A stretch of DNA of 64,000 bases from Allopontixanthobacter sediminis. GTDB lineage: Bacteria; Pseudomonadota; Alphaproteobacteria; Sphingomonadales; Sphingomonadaceae. Below, piece after piece: positions 48,742-56,701 of this stretch. The notes beneath the pieces are model-generated. The model saw only the letters and a list, made by a program, of their open reading frames with translations, ran no database searches and was not told the origin of the DNA. The first letter of the stretch is position 1; every line of letters starts with the position of its first letter. The stretch spans positions 682,001 through 746,000 of the forward strand of contig NZ_WTYL01000001.1 in assembly GCF_009828115.1 (NCBI RefSeq), written 5' to 3'. The translations under genes were made by a program, and so were the position numbers.

Positions 48742-49784
48742 GATACTGGTCGATCCGTTCTGGTGTCTGCGGCAGTCGTGCCGGGAATGAGAGAAGCTAC
48801 CGAATCGCGCTCGATCAGCTCGTGCTGCAAGCGGAGGTGGACCAGGGTCTGCCCGGTCAGCAGCAGTTCGGTGGCCGTCCGGGCGAGTTCGAACGTGGGT
48901 TGGCGGATGGTGGTCAGCGGCGGCCAGACCATCCGGGCGAGCGTGGTATCGTCAAACCCGGCAACCGACAGGTCGCGCGGCAAATCGAGCCCCGCCTGAT
49001 GCGCCGCGGCCTGCACGCCTGCCGCCATGTCGTCGTTACTGGCGAAGATGGCGGTCGGCTTGTCCGCGAGCGACAGGAACATCTGGCAAGCCGCGAACCC
49101 GCTTTCGAAATCGAATTCCCCGTCGGCGATCCATTGCGGATCGAAGGGCAATCCGGCCCGGTCGAGCGCGCGGCGATACCCGAACAGGCGCTCGTCGGAC
49201 GCCATGTGGTTCGGGTGGCCCTTGATGAACGCGATCCGCCGATGGCCGAGGTTGATCAAGTGGGTAGTCATGTCGTCCGCCGCCTGCGCGTCGTCCATGA
49301 AAACGGACGACGTCATTGCATGGTTGGTACCGGGAGAAATGCGGACGAAGGGTATGCCGAGCTGCTCCAGCGTGCGCAGTACCGGGTCACAATCGGTGAC
49401 GGGCGACGACAGGATGATCCCGTCGACATGGGTTTCGCTAACCAGCCCGCGCACCTGATCGCCGACTTCCGGGTCCGCGACATCGACCGGTTGCCCGAGC
49501 AGCCGGACACCCGCCTCGTGGCAGCGCTGCCAGCAACCGGACTGGATCTGGTCGATGTAATAGGGGCTGTGATTATCGTAGATCAGCGCGATCTGGGCGG
49601 AGTTGATCCCGGCCAGTATTCGCGCGGCGACGCTGGGCCGGAAATCCAGCTGCTTGATCGCATCGTCAACCTTCTTGCGCATCGCGTCGCTGACATAGGG
49701 ATGGTTGTTGAGCACGCGGCTGACTGTCTTGACCGAAACCCCGGCCAGGCTGGCGACATCGCGGATATTGCTACGCTGGCTCAT
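48738..49784 (-). CDS. LacI-family transcriptional regulator of the sulfoquinovose cluster
   Basis: This encodes 348 residues from ATG 49784. The LacI helix-turn-helix is at residues 6-26 (IRDVASLAGVSVKTVSRVLN) followed by the hinge SVAARILAGINSAQIALIYD. The sugar-binding domain shows YYIDQIQSGCWQRCHEAGVR, HRRIAFIKGHPNHMASDERL and AIFASNDDMAAGVQAAAHQA. It is probably a local sugar-responsive repressor of the two divergent operons. Ligand and operator are not known. It overlaps the GH31 gene and the aldo-keto reductase gene by 4 bases. Confidence 0.9.
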   Translation of the reverse strand: MSQRSNIRDVASLAGVSVKTVSRVLNNHPYVSDAMRKKVDDAIKQLDFRPSVAARILAGINSAQIALIYDNHSPYYIDQIQSGCWQRCHEAGVRLLGQPVDVADPEVGDQVRGLVSETHVDGIILSSPVTDCDPVLRTLEQLGIPFVRISPGTNHAMTSSVFMDDAQAADDMTTHLINLGHRRIAFIKGHPNHMASDERLFGYRRALDRAGLPFDPQWIADGEFDFESGFAACQMFLSLADKPTAIFASNDDMAAGVQAAAHQAGLDLPRDLSVAGFDDTTLARMVWPPLTTIRQPTFELARTATELLLTGQTLVHLRLQHELIERDSVASLIPGTTAADTRTDRPVS

Positions 49785-51841
49785 GGCAAAGGTCCTTCGG
49801 GCGATATGGATCCGCGCTTGTGCACGAGCGCGGCGAAGATCTCGGCGAACGCGCTGTCGGCGCGCATGAAAACCGGCGGCGAACCGAGCGGAGCGGCGAC
49901 ACCATGCCGGCCGCCGGCCAGGCGCTCGCCGGACCAGAGGTTGACCCAATCGCCGCTGTCCTGCGGTATCAGCACGGTGCGTTCGCGCGCACCTTCCTCC
50001 AAAACCGGCGCGACCAGCAGGTCGGGCCCGAGTAGGTATTGATCCTGGCAATCGGCAAATTCCACCTGGTCGGCGTAGTGCAGAAACATCGGGCGTTGCA
50101 AGGGCAGCCCGCTCCGCGCTGCTTCGGCGATCAGGTGCCGCATGTAGGGGGCCAACCCGGCATGGACGCGGCTCATCGCGGCGAAGTGCGCGAGGATTTC
50201 CGGCGTCGAATCCACTTGCAGATTGTCGTCCGGGCGGTTGCCTTCGTGGCTGCGCATCACCGGAGTGAACGCGGACAGCTCGGCCCAGCGCATCAGCAAT
50301 TCCGCCGTCCGCACCAGCCCGTGCAGAGAGGTGTAGCCGCCAAGATCGGAATGGCTCGCAGAGTTGCCGAGCAGCCCGGACGAGAGTGCCGCGACGATGG
50401 TCGTGCCGATCCCGTCATGGCGGGAGAAATCGACGCATTGATCGCCCGCCCACAGCAGCGGGCAATACGCCTGCACTCCGGTAAATCCGGCCCGCATGAA
50501 GAAGGTCGCGTCGCCCGTCTTGCCGCGGGAGGCAATCGCGCGCGCGTTCACTTCCGCCCACAGGACCGGCCAGAGATTGTGGGCCAGCATCGGGTCGCTG
50601 CCGTCATGCAGGCGTAGGTCGGTCGGCAAATATTCTCCGAAATCCGCCATCCAGCCCGAAAGACCGAAATCGAGCATCTCCCGCCCGATTATCCGGTCCG
50701 CGAACCATTCGGCGGCCAGCGGGTTGGTAAAATCAACAATGCCGCAGTCGAATTCTCCGAAATCGACGATGTAGGGCGCGTCCACTTCGGATTGGAGCGC
50801 GAGGTAGCCGAGCTCCGCAGCCTCGGCATACTGGCCACCATCAACCGCCAGATAGGGGTTAACGTAGCCCAGGAAGCGGATGCCTTCGCGGTTCAGGCTC
50901 TCGATTTGGTTCGGCAAGTCTGGATAGCGGTCGCTGCGCCAGCGCCAGTCCCAGAACAACCGGCGCCCGAAAGACGTTTCGCGCACTCCGACCCAGTCCT
51001 CGCACCACAAGGCGGAGACGGCGGCGCCGGCAGCGCGTATTTTCTCGAGCCGCGTAAGGCTTTGTTCGCCGTTCTTGAGGCCGACAATTGCGCCTTCGAC
51101 GACCCATTCTGGCAACGGGGCAGCGCGCCCGAAACGATCGGACAATGCGCCCACCAAAGATGGTAGACTGTCTGCGAAGAAAAACTCCAGTTTCGCGCGG
51201 CCTTCCCAGACTTCGATCCGGTGACGCGCGGGGTTGCTGAAATCGAGCGCCGACCACGCCGTGCTGTCGAGATGGCAGGCGTAGAGGGCGGACGAGATAT
51301 AGGTCGGCTGCGGATAGTTGGTGGTCCAGAAATCGCCCCCGGCCATTCCCTCCTCGTCCATGATCCGGGTGAGTTCGCGGGCCTTGTCTCGTCCTACACC
51401 CGGTTCGCTGGTCCACATCGGATAGCGGCGGCCATTGAGGCGAAGGTAGCTCATCTGCTCGCCTCCGCCCCAGATCGATTCATCAGTCGCTGCGCAAATC
51501 TCGAGCGCGAGGCGGTTGCACGATGGATCGTTGGTGGTGATCTCGAGCGCGAACCCGCTTGCTGTTTGGAGAATCTCAAGTTCGACGTCGGGCGATGTGT
51601 CCGGTCGGCCCCCTAACGAGACGCGGGTTGTTGAAACTTCGATTGCGTTCCCGACGGGGAGGGGGGTGTAGTGATCGTCGATCCGAAAATTGCCGCGGTG
51701 CATTTCGACGGTCGGCTCGCCCATTCCACAAGTGACCGCTCGGGCGGGATCGCCAACGACGGTTTGGCGATGTGCCAGCAGGGCGCGGCCCGACCACATC
51801 AGGTCAAATCCCCCCTCGACTGCCACAAACCTCGCGTTCAC
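49781..51841 (-). CDS. GH31 sulfoquinovosidase (YihQ/SmoI-like)
   Basis: This releases sulfoquinovose from sulfolipid-derived glycosides. It is 686 residues from GTG 51841 (AAGGGCGG upstream); GTG 51886 is the alternative. It is close to E. coli YihQ in length and over its whole course. The nucleophile is D400 in GWMADFGEYLPTD and the acid/base is D467 in LLWAGDQ, equivalent to D405 and D472. The sulfonate-binding Arg and Trp of YihQ are matched by R294 and W297 (RLFW), and its Tyr by Y503 (SDLGGYTS). There is no signal peptide, so it should be cytoplasmic. First gene of the leftward operon. Confidence 0.9.
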   Translation of the reverse strand: MNARFVAVEGGFDLMWSGRALLAHRQTVVGDPARAVTCGMGEPTVEMHRGNFRIDDHYTPLPVGNAIEVSTTRVSLGGRPDTSPDVELEILQTASGFALEITTNDPSCNRLALEICAATDESIWGGGEQMSYLRLNGRRYPMWTSEPGVGRDKARELTRIMDEEGMAGGDFWTTNYPQPTYISSALYACHLDSTAWSALDFSNPARHRIEVWEGRAKLEFFFADSLPSLVGALSDRFGRAAPLPEWVVEGAIVGLKNGEQSLTRLEKIRAAGAAVSALWCEDWVGVRETSFGRRLFWDWRWRSDRYPDLPNQIESLNREGIRFLGYVNPYLAVDGGQYAEAAELGYLALQSEVDAPYIVDFGEFDCGIVDFTNPLAAEWFADRIIGREMLDFGLSGWMADFGEYLPTDLRLHDGSDPMLAHNLWPVLWAEVNARAIASRGKTGDATFFMRAGFTGVQAYCPLLWAGDQCVDFSRHDGIGTTIVAALSSGLLGNSASHSDLGGYTSLHGLVRTAELLMRWAELSAFTPVMRSHEGNRPDDNLQVDSTPEILAHFAAMSRVHAGLAPYMRHLIAEAARSGLPLQRPMFLHYADQVEFADCQDQYLLGPDLLVAPVLEEGARERTVLIPQDSGDWVNLWSGERLAGGRHGVAAPLGSPPVFMRADSAFAEIFAALVHKRGSISPEGPLP

Positions 51842-52015
51842 CAACCCGCCCTTTCGAAGCTGTAATCCGATGGCAACAGCTAGCACCGGATGACCGCCTG
51901 ACTATATGACACCGCTTGACAGATCAATCGCCATATAACACCAAACAGGTAGGTTTAGACCTGAAAGGCTTAAGCGCGGCGAATCGTGCAGGGCCGACCA
52001 CCGGGGAGGAATATC
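51842..52015. promoter_or_regulatory. Divergent control region of the sulfoquinovose cluster
   Basis: This 174-base spacer must hold promoters for both operons and probably the LacI-family operator. Visible repeats are ATATGACACC (51904-51913) and ATATAACACC (51933-51942) as direct repeats 29 bases apart, CAGGT/ACCTG arms around 51946-51963, and a perfect palindrome GCTTAAGC at 51968-51975. TTGACA at 51916-51921 might be a -35 element, but no -10 lies at the right distance. GGGGAGGA precedes the receptor ATG. None is confirmed as the operator. Confidence 0.45.
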
Positions 52016-54334
52016 ATGCTTCAGATAAATGCGTTCGGGCGCACATCGGCCCGCTTGATGCTAGGTGCGAGTGTTACCGCTGTGGCTTTCGGCGGGGCAG
52101 CACCTGCCTTGGCGCAAGTTGAAGAAATCGTCGTAACCGCTCAGAAAGTCGAAGAAAACATTCAGGACGTGCCGATCGCGATAACCGCAATTTCGGGCGA
52201 CCGGCTTGCCGAAACCGGCACAATCAGCCTTGAGAACATAGGCGATCTGGTGCCTTCCGTAACTTTCCGCAAGGGCACCACCAGCGCCAACAGCGCGATC
52301 ATCATGCGCGGTGTCGGCACCATCACCTTCTCGGTCGCGGCCGAACCCAGTGTGTCCACCGTTGTCGATGGTGTGGTCCTGAGCCGTTCGGGTCAGGCGT
52401 TCTCCGACCTGCTGGACATCGACCGGCTGGAAATACTGCGCGGACCGCAGGGCACGCTGTTTGGCAAGAACGCCTCCGCCGGCTTGGTAAGCATCATCTC
52501 CAAGGGCGGCACAGAGACGCTCCAAGCTGATCTGCGCGCCGAGTATTACGAGGGTGACGAATACCGCGTTCGCGGCTCGGTCTCCGGCCCGCTTTCCGAA
52601 GACTGGTCGGCCCGCATGACCGGCTTCTACGGCAGCTATGACGGCAATATCCGCAACATTTTCTTCGATGAAGACGTCAACGGTTACGAACATTACGGTG
52701 CCCGCGGGATCGTCGATTACGAGGGTAACACCGCGCGCCTTCGGCTGATCGCCGATTACTTCCGCGCCGATGACGATTGCTGCGCCGATGTTACCGGCGT
52801 CTCGCGCGGCGCGGTACTGGATGCCGAACTCGGCTTCCCTGTAGCGCTTGGTACCGACCAACGAACGGTCAATCACAATCTGATCACCGAGACCAGAGAC
52901 AAGCAGTGGAGCCTGACCAGCAATCTCGACCTCGACGTGTTCGACACGCACACGCTGAGCGTGATCCTGGGTTACCGGAACTGGAAGAATACAGAGATCC
53001 GCGAAGGAGACTTCCTTCCGCGCGCAGTCGTCGGCACCGCAGAGCTGCACGACACCGGCTTTGTCGAAACAGGCCAGTATTCCGCTGAAGTCCGGCTGGC
53101 TTCGGACCAGACCGCAGCGTTCTTCTATCAAGTCGGTGCGTTCTATTGGCATTCCGACAACAGGCAGGATTTCACCCGCGAGGACATCGTCTGCGCAACC
53201 TCGACCCTGCCGGTTGCGCCGAGCGGTGCGACGCCGTGCAACCTCAACGATCCGGTCAACACCACCTATCCGACCGCTACGTCGGCGAGTGATGTGAACA
53301 GCACCAACTACGCCTTGTTCGGCCAGGCGACCTATCGCTTCACCGATCAGTTCAGCCTGACGGGCGGCCTCCGTTGGACACGTGACGAGTTGGAATACGT
53401 CCATACGCGCGCACCCGGCGTCAACGCGGCGACCGGCTTGCCGTTGTCAGGTCCCGGCGTATCGGGCAGCCCGGCGGGCGGAACCATCGCCAGCGGAGGA
53501 AACGGGACCAACACGTCGGCCGGCAGCAGCACCAACAACAACATCTCCGGCAAGGCCTCGGTCCAGTTCGAGCCGACCGAGGATCTGTTGCTCTACGCCA
53601 GCTATACGCGCGGATACAAAGGTCCGGCCTTCAACGTGTTCTTCAACCACACCGCACCGAACAACGCCGTACCGATTGACGAGGAAATCTCGGATGCGTT
53701 CGAGATTGGTCTGAAATCGCAATTCTGGGACCGCCGGATCCAGGTCAACACGGCTATCTACCAGGCGACCTATGACGGGTTCCAGGCCAACAACTTCATC
53801 CTGCTGAACGGCACGACAATCACCAACCTGACCAATGCCGGGACGGTACGGACCAAGGGCGTCGAAATCGATACCATCGTGGCGCCGGTCGAAGGGCTGA
53901 CCTTCCGCGGCAGCGTCGCCTATGCCGATGCAAAGGTGCGAGAATTCAATCCCAATCCGGTGACCGGTGATCCGGATGCCCGTAACGGCACCCGTCTGCC
54001 GCTGGCTCCCAAATGGAGCTGGAACATCGGCGCGGATTACGAAACGGAAGTTTCGGACGCGTTCAAGGTCTATGCCTCGACAATCTATTCGTACACCGGC
54101 AGCCAGTTTTCAGACCTTGGCGCAGCGCCGGGTGCGGGTCTGGAAAGCTATGGCATCTGGAACGCCAGTCTGGGCGTCGGAACAGCCGACGATCTGTACC
54201 GGTTGACGCTCCACGCCCGCAACATCACCGATAAAAGCTACGCCTTGCTCAATGTCGGCGCTGGCCAGCGTTACCAGATCCCGCGCGATGCGGATCGCTA
54301 CTTCGGGGTGACGCTCAGCGCCAAGATCCGCTGA
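52016..54334 (+). CDS. TonB-dependent outer-membrane receptor, candidate importer of sulfoquinovose glycosides
   Basis: This encodes 772 residues from ATG 52016 with GGGGAGGA upstream. The signal peptide ends at PALAQ near residue 35. A TonB-box-like segment is EEIVVTAQKVEENIQDVPIA, followed by the plug (about 45-170, with LEILRGPQGTLFGKNASAGL) and a 22-strand-type barrel ending in an aromatic-poor DRYFGVTLSAKIR. Sphingomonads use such receptors for sugars as well as siderophores. The location opposite a sulfoquinovosidase operon suggests sulfoquinovosyl glycerol or related glycosides as the ligand; this is inference. No matching inner-membrane importer gene is present. Confidence 0.9.
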   Translation: MLQINAFGRTSARLMLGASVTAVAFGGAAPALAQVEEIVVTAQKVEENIQDVPIAITAISGDRLAETGTISLENIGDLVPSVTFRKGTTSANSAIIMRGVGTITFSVAAEPSVSTVVDGVVLSRSGQAFSDLLDIDRLEILRGPQGTLFGKNASAGLVSIISKGGTETLQADLRAEYYEGDEYRVRGSVSGPLSEDWSARMTGFYGSYDGNIRNIFFDEDVNGYEHYGARGIVDYEGNTARLRLIADYFRADDDCCADVTGVSRGAVLDAELGFPVALGTDQRTVNHNLITETRDKQWSLTSNLDLDVFDTHTLSVILGYRNWKNTEIREGDFLPRAVVGTAELHDTGFVETGQYSAEVRLASDQTAAFFYQVGAFYWHSDNRQDFTREDIVCATSTLPVAPSGATPCNLNDPVNTTYPTATSASDVNSTNYALFGQATYRFTDQFSLTGGLRWTRDELEYVHTRAPGVNAATGLPLSGPGVSGSPAGGTIASGGNGTNTSAGSSTNNNISGKASVQFEPTEDLLLYASYTRGYKGPAFNVFFNHTAPNNAVPIDEEISDAFEIGLKSQFWDRRIQVNTAIYQATYDGFQANNFILLNGTTITNLTNAGTVRTKGVEIDTIVAPVEGLTFRGSVAYADAKVREFNPNPVTGDPDARNGTRLPLAPKWSWNIGADYETEVSDAFKVYASTIYSYTGSQFSDLGAAPGAGLESYGIWNASLGVGTADDLYRLTLHARNITDKSYALLNVGAGQRYQIPRDADRYFGVTLSAKIR

Positions 54335-54356
54335 TCGCTCGCCAGTTATGGTAAAA

Positions 54357-54386
54357 GGGGGCGCTTACCCTGAGGAAAGCGCCCCC
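54357..54386 (+). terminator. Hairpin after the TonB-receptor gene
   Basis: A perfect 10-bp stem GGGGGCGCTT / AAGCGCCCCC around a 10-base loop lies 22 bases past the receptor stop. Without a T run it may be a partial terminator or an RNA processing site that sets receptor levels above those of the downstream enzymes. Confidence 0.55.
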
Positions 54387-54469
54387 GCCGGGTTGCCACT
54401 GGAGCGCAGGGGCGGCACACGAGATGAGCGTGCCGTTCGTCAAAACCTGGAGAAGAAAGTGATCCGTCC

Positions 54470-55024
54470 ATGACCAGCATCGTAGCCTTGGGCGGAACAC
54501 CGCGGCCCGGTTCCTCGACCGAGAAGGTCCTCGCGATCGCCTGCCGCGCAGCGGAAGCAGCGGGTGCCAGCATCACCCATTTCGACGGCGCCTATATGAG
54601 CTCGCTGCCGTTCTACGGCGGTCCCGGCCACAGCAAGGAAGCAGGCCAGGAAATGGTCGCTGCCCTGCGTGAAGCGGACGGGGTGCTGATCGCGTCGCCT
54701 GGCTATCACGGCAGTATTTCGGGACTGGTCAAGAACGCGCTCGATTATATCGAGGATTTGTCGACCGACGTGCGGCCCTATCTTCATGGCCGTCCGGTTG
54801 GCCTGATTGCGACGTCGTTCGGCCACCAAGCCGCGATGAGCACGCTGCTGACCCTGCGCACGATCACCCACGCCCTGCGCGGCTGGCCGACCCCGGTTGG
54901 CGCGGCGATCCGGACTACACCGGAAACCTTCGACGAGCACGGCGGGATCCTGGATGCCGGGGCGCGGATCCAGCTTGAACTTGTCGGCCAGCAGGTTTCC
55001 GGAGCAATGGGGAGGCTGACGTGA
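54470..55024 (+). CDS. NAD(P)H-dependent FMN reductase (SmoA/SsuE-like)
   Basis: This is a flavodoxin-fold reductase (PF03358), 184 residues. The FMN phosphate loop is LGGTPRPGSSTEKV at the N-terminus and the second flavin loop is ASPGYHGSISGLVKNALDYI near residue 75. Its probable role is to make FMNH2 for the SsuD-like monooxygenase encoded in the divergent operon, a two-component arrangement known from SsuE/SsuD and from SmoA/SmoC. It overlaps the RibB-like gene by 4 bases. Confidence 0.88.
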   Translation: MTSIVALGGTPRPGSSTEKVLAIACRAAEAAGASITHFDGAYMSSLPFYGGPGHSKEAGQEMVAALREADGVLIASPGYHGSISGLVKNALDYIEDLSTDVRPYLHGRPVGLIATSFGHQAAMSTLLTLRTITHALRGWPTPVGAAIRTTPETFDEHGGILDAGARIQLELVGQQVSGAMGRLT

Positions 55025-55620
55025 GCAGCGGGACGGAGCTTGCCGCAATCGGCGAGCATCTGGCCGCTGGCGGGATCGTCATCCTGTCGGGCGATGCCCT
55101 TCGCGAAGGCGATCTCGACTTCGCCATGGCGGCAAGCCGCGTCACGGCGGATGCGATCAATTTCATGGCCCGCCACGGCCGGGGGCTGATCTGTCTCGGG
55201 CTTAGCCGCGAACGCGCTTCGGAACTGGGAATTACGCCGCAGAACCGTGGAACAACAGCGGACAGCGGACGGCCCTTCGGGGTTTCGATCGAAGCGAAGC
55301 ACGGGGTGGATACCGGTATCTCCGCCCATGACCGCGCCCATACGATCGCAGTTGCAATGGCGAGTGACGCGCGCGCGGGTGACATGGTCAGTCCGGGCCA
55401 TGTATTCCCGCTGATTGCAGATCCTGGAGGTGTCGAGGCCCGCATGTCCACGCTGGAGGCGGGTACCGCGTTGTGCCGCCAATTCGGTCTGGGCGAGGGC
55501 ATCGTACTGTGCGCCATCCTGCGGTCCGACGGCACGATGGCGCGGGTGGAAGACATGGCCGAATTCGCCGAAACGCACGCGACTCCGATTGTGGACATTA
55601 CGGCGCTGGTTGGTGGCTGA
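55021..55620 (+). CDS. RibB-like protein (DHBP synthase fold) with both metal-ligand motifs lost
   Basis: This encodes 199 residues, the full length of a DHBP synthase domain. Most of the fold matches RibB: RHGRGLICLGLS, VSIEAKHGVDTGISAHDRAH, SPGHVFPLIADPGGV and LRSDGTMARVED. However, the signature DRENEGD is replaced by ALREGD (residues 26-31), losing the metal-ligand Glu, and GHTEA is replaced by STLEA (143-147), losing the metal-ligand His. It is therefore unlikely to make the riboflavin precursor by the standard mechanism. It overlaps the FMN reductase and YeiH genes, so it belongs to the sulfonate cluster. It could have a new catalytic role or a structural one. Confidence 0.8.
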   Translation: MSSGTELAAIGEHLAAGGIVILSGDALREGDLDFAMAASRVTADAINFMARHGRGLICLGLSRERASELGITPQNRGTTADSGRPFGVSIEAKHGVDTGISAHDRAHTIAVAMASDARAGDMVSPGHVFPLIADPGGVEARMSTLEAGTALCRQFGLGEGIVLCAILRSDGTMARVEDMAEFAETHATPIVDITALVGG

Positions 55621-56701
55621 CCGGAAGCGCCGCTCCGCGTCCAACGCAGCATCCCCGCTAGGCGCCGACCTCTACGGCGAAATCTGGCTTGCCGAAGAAC
55701 TGTCGGACGCGGTGCCAAGGCGGTGGGCCGATTACTTCCCCGGCGTCGCCATCGTCGCGATTGCCGCCGCGGCCGCCAGTTTCATGTCGGAACATTACGG
55801 GCTACCGGTGATCCTGGCCGGCCTGTTGATCGGTCTGGCGCTCAATTTCGTTTCTGCGGACGACCGGGTGAAGCCGGGCTTCGATGTTTGCAGCACCAGT
55901 TTCCTACGGTGGGGTATTGTCCTGCTGGGTACGCAGATCACGGTGATGCAGATCACCGATCTTGGATTGCTGCCGTTTGCCGCCCTTGTTTCGATCATGG
56001 CGCTCGTGATTTTCGCCGGTGTGGCCGCGGGCAAGGCGGTCGGGCAGGACCGCTATGTCGGCTTGCTGGCGGGGGGCGCAACAGCAATCTGCGGAGCCTC
56101 CGCGGCGCTGGCGATCTATGCGGTGATTGGGCGCGACCGGCTCGAACAGCACCGATTCACATTCACGCTCGTGGGGATTTCGCTGGCCAGCGCGCTTGCG
56201 ATGTCGATCTATCCGGTGCTGGCGCAGATGTTCGATTTCACCGACCGGCAGGCCGGGTTCCTGATGGGGGCGGCCATCCACGATGTCGCCCAATCCCTTG
56301 GCGGAGGATTCAGCTTCTCGAGCGAGGCGGGCGAAGTGGCGACGATCGTCAAGCTGACCCGCGTCGCACTGCTCGCGCCCGTGGTGGCGCTGATCGGAAT
56401 TGCGGTCGGGAGTGCCCAGCGCGCAGGAAGCGGCATCCGGGCAAAGCTGCCGTTTCCGTGGTTTATTATCGCGTTCTTCGTGCTGGTCGCGGTCAATTCG
56501 GCAGTGACGTTTCCGGAGGTTGTGCGGGATTACGGCCTCGTCGCGTCGAAGGGACTGCTGCTGTTCGCGGTGATCGCAACGGCCATGCGCTCGCGGCTGG
56601 AGGAACTGCTGTCCGAAGGCTGGCGCGGCCTTGTGCCGGTGTTTGCAGCAACCCTTGTATCCTTTGCAGTGTCGTTCCTGTTCGCATGGCAGTTTCTTTA
56701 A
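55613..56701 (+). CDS. YeiH-family putative sulfate/sulfite exporter
   Basis: This encodes 362 residues from GTG 55613, overlapping the RibB-like gene by 8 bases. It is a ten-helix-type inner-membrane protein of the YeiH family (PF03601). Markers are YGLPVILAGLLIGLALNFVS, RWGIVLLGTQITVMQI, GGATAICGASAALAIYAVIG and FLMGAAIHDVAQSLGGGFSF. Members are annotated as putative sulfate exporters, and relatives occur beside sulfonate-degradation genes. Here it could expel the sulfite released from sulfoquinovose. The substrate is inferred. Its stop overlaps the end of the convergent mscS gene. Confidence 0.87.
   Translation: MADRKRRSASNAASPLGADLYGEIWLAEELSDAVPRRWADYFPGVAIVAIAAAAASFMSEHYGLPVILAGLLIGLALNFVSADDRVKPGFDVCSTSFLRWGIVLLGTQITVMQITDLGLLPFAALVSIMALVIFAGVAAGKAVGQDRYVGLLAGGATAICGASAALAIYAVIGRDRLEQHRFTFTLVGISLASALAMSIYPVLAQMFDFTDRQAGFLMGAAIHDVAQSLGGGFSFSSEAGEVATIVKLTRVALLAPVVALIGIAVGSAQRAGSGIRAKLPFPWFIIAFFVLVAVNSAVTFPEVVRDYGLVASKGLLLFAVIATAMRSRLEELLSEGWRGLVPVFAATLVSFAVSFLFAWQFL

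Noticed and set aside
49781-51841. Generic alpha-glucosidase or alpha-xylosidase annotation for the GH31 gene
   Set aside because: The sulfonate-binding Arg/Trp/Tyr set and near-full-length similarity to YihQ, plus an adjacent SsuD-like monooxygenase, fit sulfoquinovosidase better.
51916-51939. TTGACA and TATAAC as a standard promoter for the TonB-receptor gene
   Set aside because: The spacing is only 12 bases, too short for a housekeeping promoter; listed only as part of the control region.
52016-54334. Siderophore receptor
   Set aside because: No iron-related gene or Fur-like site was seen nearby; the context is sugar sulfonate metabolism. Ligand remains unproven.
55021-55620. Housekeeping riboflavin gene ribB
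   Set aside because: Both metal-ligand motifs are replaced and the gene is coupled to sulfonate-metabolism genes, with no other riboflavin gene nearby.
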